This document shows positions 1-10,095 of a stretch of 64,000 nucleotides of DNA, piece by piece. Position 1 is the stretch's first letter, and each line of letters begins with the position of its first letter. Made by a program: the position numbers and the translations under genes. Origin of the DNA: Rickettsia endosymbiont of Gonocerus acuteangulatus (GTDB lineage: Bacteria > Pseudomonadota > Alphaproteobacteria > Rickettsiales > Rickettsiaceae); contig NZ_OZ032147.1 of NCBI RefSeq assembly GCF_964026435.1, forward strand, positions 124,001 to 188,000, given 5' to 3'. The notes under the pieces were generated by a model. That model searched no databases. It worked only from the letters and a program-made list of their open reading frames with translations, and was not told where the DNA came from.

Positions 1-1214
1 CTTGCGGTTTAGTACCTGTACCTGACTCGGATTTACCGGTTACGCTACCTGATTACGTGAAATTTGATGGTCACGGCAACCCTTTAGACAATCACCCAAC
101 TTGGAAGCATGTTCACTGCCCGAAATGTAGCAAGCCTGCTATTCGTGAAACTGATACTTTTGATACATTCTTTGAATCTTCTTGGTATTTCACAAGATAT
201 TGTAATAGCCAAGCTCTAGAAATAAGCGATAAAAAAGCTTGCGATTATTGGTTGCCGGTTGATAAATATATTGGTGGCATTGAACACGCCGTAATGCATT
301 TATTATATGCAAGATTCTTTACCAAAGTAATGAACGAGCAAAATTATGTTAGCGTCCGTGAACCTTTTAAAGGATTATTCACGCAAGGTATGGTACTGCA
401 CGCTACTTATAAAGACGAGCATAATAATTGGCTATATCCTGAGGAAGTAATTAAAAAAGGTAATGAATTTTTCCATAAAGAAAATGGCAGTTTGGTTACA
501 CAAGGTCGCATCGAGAAAATGAGTAAATCCAAAAAGAACCTCATTGATCTTGAAACTATGCAACAGCAATATGGTGCAGATGCAATAAGATTTTTCGTAT
601 TATCTGACAGCCCACCGGAAAAAGATTTAGAATGGTCAGCAAGCGGTATTGAGGGGAGTGCACGTTTTATCAATAAGCTTGAACAGATGCAAGAAGCGAT
701 AATAAAGCTTTCAGATAATGACAATACTAATAAAGAATTAAAGAGGTTAATTCATTTTACCATCAAACATGTTACTGAGGATATAAAACATTTTGCTTTA
801 AATAGAGCAATAGCACGTATGCGTGAGCTTTTTAATGCTATATCGAGCGAGATAAATAAAGAAGAAATTGACGTGCAGAACGCAAAACACGGCTTTAATG
901 TACTAATTCAGCTATTATATCCCTTCATCCCGCATATTACAGAAGAAATTTGGCAAAAGCTTGGTCACAAAACATTTTTATATAATGTGGCATTTCCTAC
1001 TTTTAATGAATCGATGCTAGAGCTAGATACATATGTTATGGCAGTTCAGGTTAATGGTAAGCTTCGTGATACTTATGAGTTTAATACATCCGCAAGTGAA
1101 GATGAAATAAAGCAAATTGCTATTAACTTACCGAAAGTTCAAAAATTTTTAGAAGGCAAAGAGCCTAAAAAAATTATCCTTGTTCCTAAAAAGATCATAA
1201 ATATTATTTGTTGA
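1..1214 (+). CDS. leuS: Leucyl-tRNA synthetase, C-terminal part (5' end outside window)
   Basis: Class I aminoacyl-tRNA synthetase that charges tRNA-Leu in the cytoplasm. The open frame runs in from the window edge (frame beginning at base 3), so the true start lies upstream. Visible landmarks are the paired-cysteine segment HCPKCSKPA, the DTFFESSWYFTRYC segment typical of bacterial LeuRS, and the catalytic-loop signature KMSKSKKN near base 520. The anticodon-binding helical domain and the small C-terminal domain (VQVNGKLRD) follow. About 400 residues of the usual 830-870 are present. The end is intact, with TGA at 1212-1214. A palindromic-repeat spacer follows it. Confidence 0.97.
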   Translation, partial: CGLVPVPDSDLPVTLPDYVKFDGHGNPLDNHPTWKHVHCPKCSKPAIRETDTFDTFFESSWYFTRYCNSQALEISDKKACDYWLPVDKYIGGIEHAVMHLLYARFFTKVMNEQNYVSVREPFKGLFTQGMVLHATYKDEHNNWLYPEEVIKKGNEFFHKENGSLVTQGRIEKMSKSKKNLIDLETMQQQYGADAIRFFVLSDSPPEKDLEWSASGIEGSARFINKLEQMQEAIIKLSDNDNTNKELKRLIHFTIKHVTEDIKHFALNRAIARMRELFNAISSEINKEEIDVQNAKHGFNVLIQLLYPFIPHITEEIWQKLGHKTFLYNVAFPTFNESMLELDTYVMAVQVNGKLRDTYEFNTSASEDEIKQIAINLPKVQKFLEGKEPKKIILVPKKIINIIC

Positions 1215-1238
1215 AGATTCTCATCACGCAACTCCTGT

Positions 1239-1318
1239 CATCCCGTGACTTGATCACGGGATCTTATATTACATTATGTGTCCTGAGATCCCGTGGACAA
1301 ACCATGAGATGACATCTT
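1239..1318. repeat. Dispersed palindromic repeat (CATCCCGTG...CACGGGATC type)
   Basis: The spacer between leuS and the ntrX-like gene carries facing copies of the core CATCCCGTGACTTGATCACG and GATCCCGTGGACAAACCATG. The same core recurs at about 12127, 17321, 24664 and 24715. It is non-coding and able to form a hairpin. Rickettsial genomes are known to carry such repeats. Any terminator role for leuS is inference. Confidence 0.7.
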
Positions 1319-1463
1319 ATAATAACCTAACAAATTGTCATATTTTACCTAAATATTAAACTATCCATAAACATTGTGACAAAAATGTTATAAAAAAATG
1401 TTGCTTTCTTTTAAATTCGGCATTAACGTATATATTTATATCAATATTTTAGGGTAAGTCATA

Positions 1464-2900
1464 ATGTCATCGATAGATGTTTTAATAGTAGACGATGAAG
1501 ACGATATAAGGGATCTATGTGCTGCAATTTTGAAAGATGAGGGTTTCAGTCCTAAAGTTGCAGCTAATAGTACACAAGCTCTTAAAATACTTTCTGAAAA
1601 ACCGGTATCTGCGGTAGTACTTGATATTTGGCTTCAAGGGAGCGAGATGGATGGTCTTGGTATCTTAGAGGTAATTAAAAAACACTATCCTTTAATGCCG
1701 GTAATAATTATTAGTGGTCATGGTACAATAGAGACAGCAGTAAATGCTATAAAAATGGGAGCTTACGACTATTTAGAAAAACCCTTTAATAATAATAAAT
1801 TAGTTATTTTACTCAAAAGAGCTTGTGAAGTTACAAAGCTAAAACGTGAGAATATAGATTTAAAATCAAAAGTTATAGATAAAACTGAATTAGTAGGCAA
1901 CTCTACTATTACTTTAAAATATAAAGCAGAAATAGATAAAGCGGCAAGCTCCAGCAGCCGTATTATGATTCATGGTAAAGTAGGTAGTGGTAAAGAGTTA
2001 ACAGCAAGGTTAATTCATAAAAAATCAAAGAGGGTTAATAACCCATTCATTATTTTCAGCCCTACATGCATGACTTTAGAAAAAATTAATCAAGAGTTAT
2101 TCGGTGAAGCAGAAAAACAAGAAAGCAATAATAACAGTAACAAACGACCTACTATTTTAGAATTTGCTAATAACGGCACCTTATATATAGATGAAGTTAG
2201 CAATATCCCAGTTCCAATTCAAATAAAGTTATTAAAGTTTTTAAAAGATCATACTATTAAAAAACCTTGCGGGAAAATTGTCAAAGTTGACATAAAAATC
2301 ATTACTGGCACTTCTAAAAATATTCAAGAAGAAGTTAATAATGGTAGGTTTTTAGAAGATTTATATTATCGCCTAAATGTATCGTCATTAAAAGTACCAT
2401 CATTATTTGACAGAAAAGAAGATATATCACTATTAGTTAAATATTTCGTTAAACAACTTTCAAAATTTTCAGGTTTAAAAGAACGTGTTTTTGCTGATGA
2501 AACTATAGCTGCATTACAATCTTACGAGTGGCCAGGTAATATTAGACAGTTACGCAACGTTGTTGAGTGGACTTTAATTATGAATCCTATCACTCCAGGA
2601 AATAACGAAGTAATTAAACCCTATATGATACCCTCAGAGATTCTAGCAAATAGCGTTAATCTTACTAAACTTGAAGATAGCTTTGACATGCTATCTATGC
2701 CCCTTAGAGAAGCTAGAGAAGTTTTTGAACGCCAATATCTATCAGCACAAATGAGTCGTTTTAACAATAATATCTCGAAAACATCTTCATTTGTTGGCAT
2801 GGAGCGATCAGCATTGCATCGTAAATTAAAACTATTAAGCTTACATATACCTCCAACTGGTAGAATCAACAAGGAGGAATATGAAGAAGCAAACGCCTAA
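1464..2900 (+). CDS. ntrX: NtrX-like sigma-54-type response regulator
   Basis: Two-component response regulator of the NtrC/NtrX class. Residues about 1-125 form a receiver domain: acidic pocket DDEDD near residue 10, phosphorylation Asp in VVLDIW near 54, and Lys in YLEKPF near 106. An AAA+ region follows, but its ATP loop reads HGKVGSGKE and the GAFTGA loop that contacts sigma-54 is not recognisable ([10 protein letters not shown] stands there). The end has a Fis-type helix-turn-helix ([16 protein letters not shown]). Lacking a clear GAFTGA suggests it acts as a DNA-binding regulator rather than a true sigma-54 activator, as proposed for NtrX-type proteins in rickettsiae. Its 3' end overlaps the next gene by 20 bases. 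Confidence 0.9.
   Translation: MSSIDVLIVDDEDDIRDLCAAILKDEGFSPKVAANSTQALKILSEKPVSAVVLDIWLQGSEMDGLGILEVIKKHYPLMPVIIISGHGTIETAVNAIKMGAYDYLEKPFNNNKLVILLKRACEVTKLKRENIDLKSKVIDKTELVGNSTITLKYKAEIDKAASSSSRIMIHGKVGSGKELTARLIHKKSKRVNNPFIIFSPTCMTLEKINQELFGEAEKQESNNNSNKRPTILEFANNGTLYIDEVSNIPVPIQIKLLKFLKDHTIKKPCGKIVKVDIKIITGTSKNIQEEVNNGRFLEDLYYRLNVSSLKVPSLFDRKEDISLLVKYFVKQLSKFSGLKERVFADETIAALQSYEWPGNIRQLRNVVEWTLIMNPITPGNNEVIKPYMIPSEILANSVNLTKLEDSFDMLSMPLREAREVFERQYLSAQMSRFNNNISKTSSFVGMERSALHRKLKLLSLHIPPTGRINKEEYEEANA
2871..2877 (+). promoter_or_regulatory. Shine-Dalgarno for the pentapeptide lipoprotein, inside ntrX
   Basis: AAGGAGG stands within the last codons of the ntrX-like gene, 3 bases upstream of the overlapping ATG at 2881. 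It is an unusually strong ribosome site for this AT-rich genome. It fixes the start of the lipoprotein gene and suggests co-transcription and translational coupling. Confidence 0.75.
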
Positions 2901-4626
2901 CCTACTTCTAGTATTTACTTTTTCGCTATTCCTAACTAACTGTTCTGAACCTACACGTGATGCAAATGGTTTATTAACTGATAACCAAAGTACTGTGATT
3001 AGGAATTATATAATATCACAGAATGCTAAAAATATTAAAGTTAACCTTAAAGGACAATTTGGCTCAAATCTAAGAGGAGTAAAACTAATTGGAGTAAAAT
3101 TAATAGACGAAGATTTATCAGAGGTAGACTTAACTTCCTGCGAAATATTACGTGTTGATTTTACTGGGGCTAATTTACAAAAAGCTATCTTAACAAATGC
3201 TATCATACAAGAAAGTAATTTTGCAAATGGAACAATACAAAATGTTTCAGGATATAACTCTGATTTCCAAGGTTCAATTTTTGATAATATTACTCTGCAA
3301 GATATAAATTTTGTTCAGGCAAATTTTAGTAATACTGCTTTTAGCAAGGCTATTATTAAAAATGTAAATTTTGAAAATGCTAAGCTTGAAAATATATTAT
3401 GGAATAATGATACTCTTGATGGGGTTAATTTTCAAAAAGCCGTTCTTAAAAGCAATAGTTTTAAAAATACTAATATAGAAAATTCAATATTTTATGGTGC
3501 AGATTTAGAAGGAAACATCATAAATAATACTAATTTTACTAATAATTATTTTGAATCTAGCGACTTGAGTAGAGCGAAATTAACTGCCGTAATAATTAAG
3601 GATTCTAATTTTACACAAAGTATATTTAATGAGATAAATTTTAATAATGTGCAGGCTAATAACTCTATTTTTTCTTATACTACTTTTCAAGGTTCAACTC
3701 TGCAAAATATCAATATAGTTAAATGTGATTTACAAAGTAGTGTAATTAGTGGCTCTACTTTAAATCAGTTTAAAGTAGATACTAGCTTATTAAATAATGT
3801 AAGCCTAAATGATATTAAATTTAATAATTTATCGATAAAAAATAGTAACGCTAATTTTGCAAGACTTAATAAAATGGCTGGGGTAAATATTATTTTCAAC
3901 AATTTAAGTTGGGCTAATAACATCTTTAGCAATAATGATGTTAAGCAGTTCACAGTAATTAATACCGACTTAAATAATAGTGAATTATCAAACTCGAATA
4001 TAAGCAATAGTCAATTTAGTAATGTAAATTTTTCTAAAACATTAATGCAAAATATAAATTTCTCGGATATAAAAATTACCTCGGGAAATTTAAATCAGAT
4101 AGCTTTAATAGGATCTAATTTAACAAACATTACATTTAACAATTCTTCTTTTTATAATTCACAAATAACTAACAGCCACTATACAAATTCGACCTTTGTT
4201 AATACCAACTTTGCAAGCAATATCATTTTAAATAGTGAAGATTTTAATAAATTTCCTTCAAATATATTAATTACTTCTGTAAAAGATTTACAAAAAACTG
4301 CTAATCTAGCAAATATGAATTTAGCAAATTTTGATTTAAGTAATTTAATATTTAACGCAGTTAATTTTTCTGGTGCTATTTTCAAAAACGCTAATTTAAC
4401 AAATACAGCGATTCAAAACTCTACTATAGAGAAAGCCGATTTTTCTAATGCAATAGTTAATAAAACAGATTTTTCAAACTCTACGTTAACGGATAGTATA
4501 TTCAAATCGGCTAAAATTGATCAAGCTAATTTCACTGGTAGTAACTTAACTAATGCTGACTTTACTGAGGCAGAAATTAAAAATACTCAGCTTGATAAGG
4601 CTACAACTACCGGAGTAAAGGGGTAG
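2881..4626 (+). CDS. Pentapeptide-repeat lipoprotein
   Basis: The N-terminus [18 protein letters not shown] ends in a lipobox-like LTNC, so a lipid-anchored exported protein is expected. Almost all the rest (residues about 50-575) is pentapeptide repeat of A(D/N)LXX type, for example ANLQKAI, ANFSNTA, VNFENAK and SNLTNADF, which would fold as a right-handed quadrilateral beta-helix. Asn is very abundant. No catalytic domain is visible. It overlaps the ntrX-like gene by 20 bases with a strong ribosome site, so the two are probably one operon. The role is unknown. Pentapeptide proteins are often scaffolds or DNA mimics, but an exported lipoprotein argues for a surface or periplasmic role. The frame is intact at 581 residues. 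Confidence 0.9.
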   Translation: MKKQTPNLLLVFTFSLFLTNCSEPTRDANGLLTDNQSTVIRNYIISQNAKNIKVNLKGQFGSNLRGVKLIGVKLIDEDLSEVDLTSCEILRVDFTGANLQKAILTNAIIQESNFANGTIQNVSGYNSDFQGSIFDNITLQDINFVQANFSNTAFSKAIIKNVNFENAKLENILWNNDTLDGVNFQKAVLKSNSFKNTNIENSIFYGADLEGNIINNTNFTNNYFESSDLSRAKLTAVIIKDSNFTQSIFNEINFNNVQANNSIFSYTTFQGSTLQNINIVKCDLQSSVISGSTLNQFKVDTSLLNNVSLNDIKFNNLSIKNSNANFARLNKMAGVNIIFNNLSWANNIFSNNDVKQFTVINTDLNNSELSNSNISNSQFSNVNFSKTLMQNINFSDIKITSGNLNQIALIGSNLTNITFNNSSFYNSQITNSHYTNSTFVNTNFASNIILNSEDFNKFPSNILITSVKDLQKTANLANMNLANFDLSNLIFNAVNFSGAIFKNANLTNTAIQNSTIEKADFSNAIVNKTDFSNSTLTDSIFKSAKIDQANFTGSNLTNADFTEAEIKNTQLDKATTTGVKG

Positions 4627-4723
4627 ATAATTCTAATTGATATAATGAGGAATTAGAATTTTATCTGTACAAATAGGTAAATTAAAATTGTATCTAAAGA
4701 TTTAACAATCGGGTAAAAATCCG

Positions 4724-4904
4724 AATAGTATCGGACAGTTTTAAAAAAAATATTATATTTTATTCAGGTGTAGGTGACCTTATATGTCATTCCTGCGTAG
4801 GCGGGAATCCAGAAAAATAAACATAAAAGCAGCAAGTTTTTAAAACTAAAAGCTCGATATTATCTCGCTTTACACTGGATTCCCGCCTACGCGGGAATGA
4901 CATA
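4724..4904. repeat. Palindromic repeat with one arm of the CGGACAGTT element
   Basis: The 366-base gene-free stretch 4627-4992 holds two joined repeats. 4724-4782 carries ATAGTATCGGACAGTT followed by an arm ending GTAGGTGACCTTA, which recurs inverted at about 51082-51139. 4784-4904 is a palindrome with facing ATTCCTGCGTAGGCGGGAAT and ATTCCCGCCTACGCGGGAAT ends around an AAGCTCGA...CTCGCTT core. Related palindromes occur at 14395, 21524, 50959 and 61659. The other arm of the element appears truncated after 4910. Confidence 0.75.
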
Positions 4905-4992
4905 GAATAAATCACGGGATGACAGGGGGAAACGATCCACGCAGGCAAACCTTAAGCAGGAATGACATCGAATAAAAACTATCTGGTATAGC

Positions 4993-5493
4993 TTAATGCG
5001 ATAAGGTAGTGACTTTTTTAAGAGCATAGTAAACAGCATCAAAAAAGTGCTCAAAATTAGAAATAGTTTTTCTTATTTCATTCTTGATTTTAAACCAGTA
5101 ATGCTCAATAGGATTTAAGTCAGGAGAGTAAGTTGGTAAAAATAAAATACTGCAACCAACAGATTCAATTAACGTTTTCACTTTTGTACTTTTATGAAAA
5201 TTAATATTATCCATTACTACTATCTGACCAGCCTTTAATTCCTTGATCAATATCTCTTGTACATAAGTTTCAAAAATGTCCTTATTACATGTCCCATCAA
5301 ATATTATTGGGGCAATAATATCTTTGACACACAGCCCAGCAATCATACTAATCCGTGATTTATGTTGATAGACCTTTTCACCATAACATCTTTGACCGAT
5401 AATGCTCCACCCGTGTTCTCTACAGCTATTATCTTCTATCCCAGACTCATCGATAAATACTAAATCTTGTTTATCTATAGTTTTTAGTTTCAA
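4993..5493 (-). pseudogene. IS630-A transposase, C-terminal catalytic part
   Basis: DDE endonuclease half of an IS630-family transposase. It shows LVFIDESGIED (first Asp), VVMDNINFHKS (second Asp) and SPDLNPIEHYWF (Glu), spaced as in DD34E enzymes. The N-terminal helix-turn-helix half lies 3.6 kb away at 9092-9456, with an IS30 between, so this copy cannot make a complete protein. The stop at 4993-4995 lies inside the terminal inverted repeat. Confidence 0.9.
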
Positions 5494-5895
5494 TATGAAA
5501 ATACTATAAGTAAGTAGAACAAAACTTATTTAAAATAATAAGATTTTAAATGAAAATGCAAGGACTAAGTAGAACAAAACCTATAAATTTTCTGCCCAAA
5601 TTTCATTGGGGGTTTTATAACCAAAAATCTTTCTTGGCATGTTATTTAAAATCTCAGCAACATTGTCAAGACCTCTTTGTGTAACGGTAGTAATATCTGT
5701 ATTTTTAGGTAAAATTCTATGAATCATAGAATTCATTTTTCCACTAATGCTTTTTGTCTAGGGCGGTATGGATCACAAAAGAAAGTTTGAAACCCAGATA
5801 GTCTATAGGCAACATGCCCCACAAACTCTTTGCCATTATCCATAGTAATAGTCTTTCTCACACTATTTGGAAGAGTTTTTATCTTTCTTAAAAAA

Positions 5896-6020
5896 CAAAA
5901 CTTACGCTATGTTATAGCAAATATGCTAAAAACTCTTATTACACAGCAATGTTTTATAGTGAAGCACTTCATAATATCCCTTAATTCATGGGCATTATAT
6001 CAAACATAGCGTAAGTTTTG
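5896..6020. mobile_element. MITE copy 1 (subfamily I) with IS701-like ends
   Basis: 125-bp non-coding element with perfect CAAAACTTACGCTATG inverted ends, flanked by AAAA duplications. The uninterrupted IS30 copy 2 shows the empty site. The ends match those of the IS701-like transposon at 35978-37087. The interior matches MITE copy 6 (48802-48926) and differs from copies 2-5. Confidence 0.88.
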
Positions 6021-6574
6021 AAAACCATTGGTAACTGTTGTAGCTCTCTTGGAGTTATTCAGCACTAAAATAATCTTTTGACTCTTTTTATCCACCAGTG
6101 CACCAATATTCATACTTTGATTACCTTTATGAAATGTAAGATCTGCCTCAAAATTCCCTACTTCTACCTTTTTCGTAGCTATTGCATCACGCTGATGTAT
6201 TGAGATCCTTTGTGGTATAATGATCCTTTGACGCCTCTTCCCTCTTTCTTGCCTTTTATATCTTTTAGAAGGTAAATAGCTATATAACTTTAATTTAGCT
6301 GCTACTGCAGAAGTGTAAACAAATCTATATATACTTTCTGTACTGATACACAAAGCTGTATTTTTGTCTAGTTTTAACTTTCCGGCTATAGCATCCGGCG
6401 ACCATTTCTTGCGAATCATAGCATTTTTAATATAATCTAACAACATAGGGTTCTTTTCTATTTTTAATAACTCTTGCTGATACATCCTGTTTTCATATTT
6501 TTCCTGAGTGTCATTGTCAATTAAAAAGGGACCAGTAAATTGCACGAAAAAGGAACCACTATATTTAAAAATTT

Positions 6575-7318
6575 TTATGCCATATTACCTCCAGATTTAT
6601 AGTTATTAATACGATAACTTTTACCTTTTATGTTTAGTATATGAGCATGATGTACCACTCGATCAATAATTGCATGAGTTAATACTTCATCAGCAAATAT
6701 TTCATTCCATTTTTCAAAATCCTTGTTTGTGGTAATAATGGTAGATTTATTTTCATATCGTTTAGCAATAATATTAAAAAAGTCTTCTACTGAATGTTTT
6801 GGCAATTGCTTAAACCCGAGCTCATCAAGAATTAATAAATCAAACGATAGGAGTAATTTAACCTTTTTGTGATAACTATTATCTGCTCTTGCAATATGTA
6901 AATTATAAAGCATATCCGATACCGTAGTAAAATATACAGAGTATTCTCGTGTTAAAGCTTTTAATGCTAGCCCAATGGCAAGATGAGTTTTCCCAGTTCC
7001 TGAATCACCTATGAATATTACATTTCCCTTAGTATTAATATAATCACAAGTTGATAAATCACTTATTACTTTGGCATCAACACTTGGTTGGAAATTAAAA
7101 TCAAAGTCTTCTAAATTTTTAGTTACCGGCAATTTAGCAGCACTTTTACGGCGACGGTAATTATTATCCTTACGGTTAGATTTTTCATCTTCACATAATA
7201 GTGATAGAAATTCTTTAAATCCTAGTTTATTATTTTGAGCATAAATAATCCTTTCATTTAAACTATTGACTATACCTGATAATCTAAAGCTTCGTAGGTC
7301 ATTAAATAAGTTCTGCAT
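6575..7318 (-). CDS. istB: IS21-family helper ATPase IstB
   Basis: DnaA/DnaC-like AAA+ ATPase that assists the IstA transposase in target selection. The P-loop is GDSGTGKTHLA and Walker B is LLILDELGF, with a conserved N-terminal region. The start was chosen at the ATG at 7318 (MQNLFNDLRS), since GGAGGT stands 5 bases before it within the istA tail; a longer start at 7330 lacks such a site. It overlaps istA by 17 bases, so translational coupling is likely. This copy is intact, whereas the copy at 45017 has a stop codon near its start. Confidence 0.92.
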   Translation of the reverse strand: MQNLFNDLRSFRLSGIVNSLNERIIYAQNNKLGFKEFLSLLCEDEKSNRKDNNYRRRKSAAKLPVTKNLEDFDFNFQPSVDAKVISDLSTCDYINTKGNVIFIGDSGTGKTHLAIGLALKALTREYSVYFTTVSDMLYNLHIARADNSYHKKVKLLLSFDLLILDELGFKQLPKHSVEDFFNIIAKRYENKSTIITTNKDFEKWNEIFADEVLTHAIIDRVVHHAHILNIKGKSYRINNYKSGGNMA

Positions 7319-8723
7319 TATTACCTCCAAACTCTGGTAATGGTAAGTTTACTGCATTACTATTTAAAATATTCTTAATTTTAGAGTAAGAACTTATACC
7401 ATAATGTAGTGCTCTATGACAGGCTTTATCTATTAAGTCATCATTGTAAACCTTACGTAAAGAAATGATACCTCGTGCACAACGTTGCCAATCATTCACT
7501 CTTGTTTGTTGTAATGATTCTAATAATAAACTGCAATTATTCCCTATCTGCTGCATTTGTTGTTGATAATGTTCACTATATTCTATAAAACCTGGGCATA
7601 GACGTTTGTATTTAGCATAATGAGACGGATTAGTGGTAAATATCCCCTTGCCCTCTGTTCTAACGTGTCTTGCTATTAAATCATTTTGTATAGAAAATAT
7701 TTGAACAAGTTTTGGGGACAATTGTACCATTACCTCACTGTATATATATTTTGCTGGTACAGAGTAATAATTATTATCTATGGTAATATGACAATCTTTT
7801 GCTACTTTTCGATTATGCCAAGATGACAAATCAAAAGTTTCTAATGGTAAAGGAATCAAACTACTTCTTTCCTCTTGCTCAAACAGTTCTCTAGGTATTC
7901 TCTTAGTAGTACCATGTATTCGGCTATTGGCCTTATTTAACCAATTTGCAAGACCATTTGTTAATTCTTCATATCTATCAAATTTACGACCAGCAAAAAA
8001 ATTATTTTTAACGTATTTTATTCCCGACTCAACTTTGCCTTTTTCTTGCGGTTGATACACTCGACAAGGAGAAAGTAAAATTCCATAATGATCGGCTAAG
8101 CACTTATATTCCTTCTGATATACTGGCTCATAAAAATTGGCATCTACTACTCCAGCTTTAAGATTATCAAGTTTTATTACTTTTGGACTACCAGCAAAAT
8201 AATTAAATGCATTGATATGACATTGAATCCATGTTTGACAACTTTGATCAAACACTACTTCATAATAATCAAGGCGACTATAGCTTAAACGCATATTAAA
8301 TACATATGCTTTAACTCTACGCCCTTTAGAATTATACTGTAAGCCTATGTCACCAAAATCTACTTGTGCTTCCTCTCCTGCTAAAGTATGAAAACGAATG
8401 CAACTGTTATCCTTAATTTTATATTTTTTGATATAACGGGTCAAAGAAGTATAACTGCTTGTATAACCTTGATTTTTTAACTCCTCAAAAATTCTTATGT
8501 AACTCAGATTTTTTTCTAATAACTCAATTATTTTTTCGTGCCAAAAATCCAAAACTGAAGATCGTTCATAGATTGCTGGGGATTCTGTACCAGCCTCTAC
8601 ATAGCGGTTTATTATTTTTCGTACTGTTTTGCGGTCTGTTCTTGTTAGTTTGGCAATATTCCTTTGACTATTGCCTTGTTTATAAAGGGTGATAATTGTT
8701 GTATACATATTTATTCTTATCAT
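7302..8723 (-). CDS. istA: IS21-family transposase IstA
   Basis: 473-residue DDE transposase. The N-terminal helix-turn-helix (GNSQRNIAKLTRTDRKTVRK) is followed by an integrase core with Asp in AQVDFGD, Asp in KLDNLKAG and Glu in KGKVESGIKY. A beta-barrel-like C-terminal part follows. It overlaps istB at its 3' end. The start could be 8723 (MIRIN) or 8708 (MYTTI). It differs from copy 2 at one visible residue, WQRCARG here against WQCCARG there. Intact and probably functional. Confidence 0.93.
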   Translation of the reverse strand: MIRINMYTTIITLYKQGNSQRNIAKLTRTDRKTVRKIINRYVEAGTESPAIYERSSVLDFWHEKIIELLEKNLSYIRIFEELKNQGYTSSYTSLTRYIKKYKIKDNSCIRFHTLAGEEAQVDFGDIGLQYNSKGRRVKAYVFNMRLSYSRLDYYEVVFDQSCQTWIQCHINAFNYFAGSPKVIKLDNLKAGVVDANFYEPVYQKEYKCLADHYGILLSPCRVYQPQEKGKVESGIKYVKNNFFAGRKFDRYEELTNGLANWLNKANSRIHGTTKRIPRELFEQEERSSLIPLPLETFDLSSWHNRKVAKDCHITIDNNYYSVPAKYIYSEVMVQLSPKLVQIFSIQNDLIARHVRTEGKGIFTTNPSHYAKYKRLCPGFIEYSEHYQQQMQQIGNNCSLLLESLQQTRVNDWQRCARGIISLRKVYNDDLIDKACHRALHYGISSYSKIKNILNSNAVNLPLPEFGGNNAELI

Positions 8724-9091
8724 TGTATCACTAGATATTTACTTGCTTAATTATCTAGTGAATATTGCACATTAACCTTATTAGGTCACACCAACTTCTC
8801 TGGTCCCTTTTTCGTGCAATTTACTGGTCCCTTTTATTTTAGCAATGACACCTGAGCAACACAAGGCATATACTTATCTTTTACCTTATTTCTTTTAGCT
8901 CCATACTAATAGTGCTTTTAGACCTCGTAAGATGTTGTGCTATCTTATTAATACTGACTCCTAGGTCATACATTCTTTTTATCTCATATCTCTCTTCTCG
9001 AGATAAGTGTCTATATTTTCTGTTCATCATTACCTATTTAAAATCTTATTATTTTAAATAGGTTCTGTTCTACTTACTTATAGTATTTTCA

Positions 9092-9456
9092 GACCAATAT
9101 CCCTTTTGGGATGAAGAAAAGTTTTTTTTATAACTATAACCTAATTTATTAAGCAATCTTGATATCGTACTTGCAGATACTTTTTGACTCCAGTTATTAG
9201 CTAGCTCCATGGTGGTTTTATCAAAATTTAATTCTATAAATTTTTTAAATCCCTCTATGTCTCTTATTATTCTACGATGTCCTGTATGATAACCACTTTT
9301 TGCTTTGACATCCCCAGTTTGTTTCTTTAATTTTTTCCACTCTATTATAGTCTTCCTACTAATAGAGTATATCTCTGAAGTCTCTTTTATTGTTTTACCA
9401 TCTGTTAAACTTTTTATTACTCGTATTCTTAAATCGTATGAATATGCCTTTGCCAT
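9092..9456 (-). pseudogene. IS630-A transposase, N-terminal part
   Basis: Helix-turn-helix region of the IS630 transposase, starting MAKAYSYDLRIRVIKSL and containing ETSEIYSISRKTIIEWKK. The frame breaks at a run of eight A (about 9121-9128). Shifting by one base restores the family sequence KKTFLHPKRDIG leading toward the catalytic half at 5493. An IS30 interrupts the gene at 9091. The same break position is seen in IS630-B copies. Confidence 0.85.
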
Positions 9457-10095
9457 AAGTTTTTCATTTAGTATAATCCAACTCATACTATAAGTCACTA
9501 CCTTATCGCATTAAGCTATACTATTAAAAATCCGTTAGAATTAGTAGAAAGAACTATTTAACTGTTAAAAAACCTCTTGATTTTCAGCTTAACTTCTTTT
9601 GATAGATTAGGCTTAAACCTGTATATGTCCTTTTTATTTAGGCTTTCGGGTCTATATTTAAATTCACCTTTAGTGGTTTTAACTGTAGCTATTTGATCTG
9701 AATAATCGAAACCTTTAGGCAAAGCTAACCTCAATGAGTTTATCGCCATTTCTAAGCCCTGTTTACTATATTTCACCTATATTTTGTACTTCATTATCTA
9801 AGCTATTAGAAGAATCTAAATCACTAGAATAATCTGATTCGATAAAATCATTAAGCTTATCTCTTAATTCCATATCCAAATATTTATTATATGTTAATTC
9901 ATCAATGATTTTTTCTAGATTTGTATTGCTTCTTATTATTTCTTTTAAACGTTGTTTTTCAGGGTTCTCAATCATACTCTTTAAATAATTTTGAAAATCA
10001 TAATTGCTATCTTCAAAAAGATTTCTTGTAAATTCTATAGTAGACTGTTTTGCTTTATTCAAATGTTGAAGTTCTAGCTCTGTAATAACTTTTAA

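Larger units (their letters stand above)
6509..8850 (-). mobile_element. IS21-A copy 1 (complete)
   Basis: 2,342 bp. It begins TGTCATTGTC and ends with the complement AGCAATGACA. Subterminal inverted repeats contain AGGGACCAGTAAATTGCACG at both ends. CCTGAG is duplicated on both sides within the IS30 gene. It carries istA and istB, both open. It has the same length as copy 2 (43484-45825). Confidence 0.92.
5581..9030 (-). pseudogene. IS30-family transposase, broken copy
   Basis: The N-terminal helix-turn-helix segment (MMNRKYRHLSREERYEIKRM) is at 8851-9030, the middle at 6021-6508 and the catalytic C-terminus at 5581-5895. Visible are the DDE-like elements NFEADLTFHKG, TMDNGKEF and a Glu in KALVEKMNS, and it ends PNEIWAENL. 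The damage comes from the IS21-A insertion (duplicated CCTGAG on both sides), the MITE (duplicated AAAA), and a one-base deletion near 5740 (five T instead of the six in copy 2). It is not functional. Confidence 0.85.
5496..9091 (-). mobile_element. IS30-family element copy 1 inside IS630-A
   Basis: The right end is at 9091, with tip TGAAAATACTATAAGTAAGT read inward. The ordinary left end, as in copy 2, starts at 5551 with TGAAAATGCAAGGACTAAGT. Before it, 5496-5550 is an inverted near-copy of the last 55 bases of the right end (9037-9091). The element is itself interrupted by a MITE (5896-6020) and by IS21-A (6509-8850). Confidence 0.8.
4989..9518 (-). mobile_element. IS630-A copy 1, split by nested IS30, IS21-A and MITE
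   Basis: The ends are inverted repeats beginning TAGCTTAATGCGATAAGGTA (left) and their complement (right, ending at 9518). They are flanked by TA on both sides, the target duplication typical of IS630/Tc1 elements. The transposase is divided: the C-terminal part is at 4993-5493 and the N-terminal part at 9092-9456. Everything between belongs to later insertions. Another broken copy of this group starts at 39793. Confidence 0.85.

Noticed and set aside
8459-8692. A hydrophobic frame opposite istA (also at 43642)
   Set aside because: Antisense to the istA helix-turn-helix region; its hydrophobicity follows from base composition.
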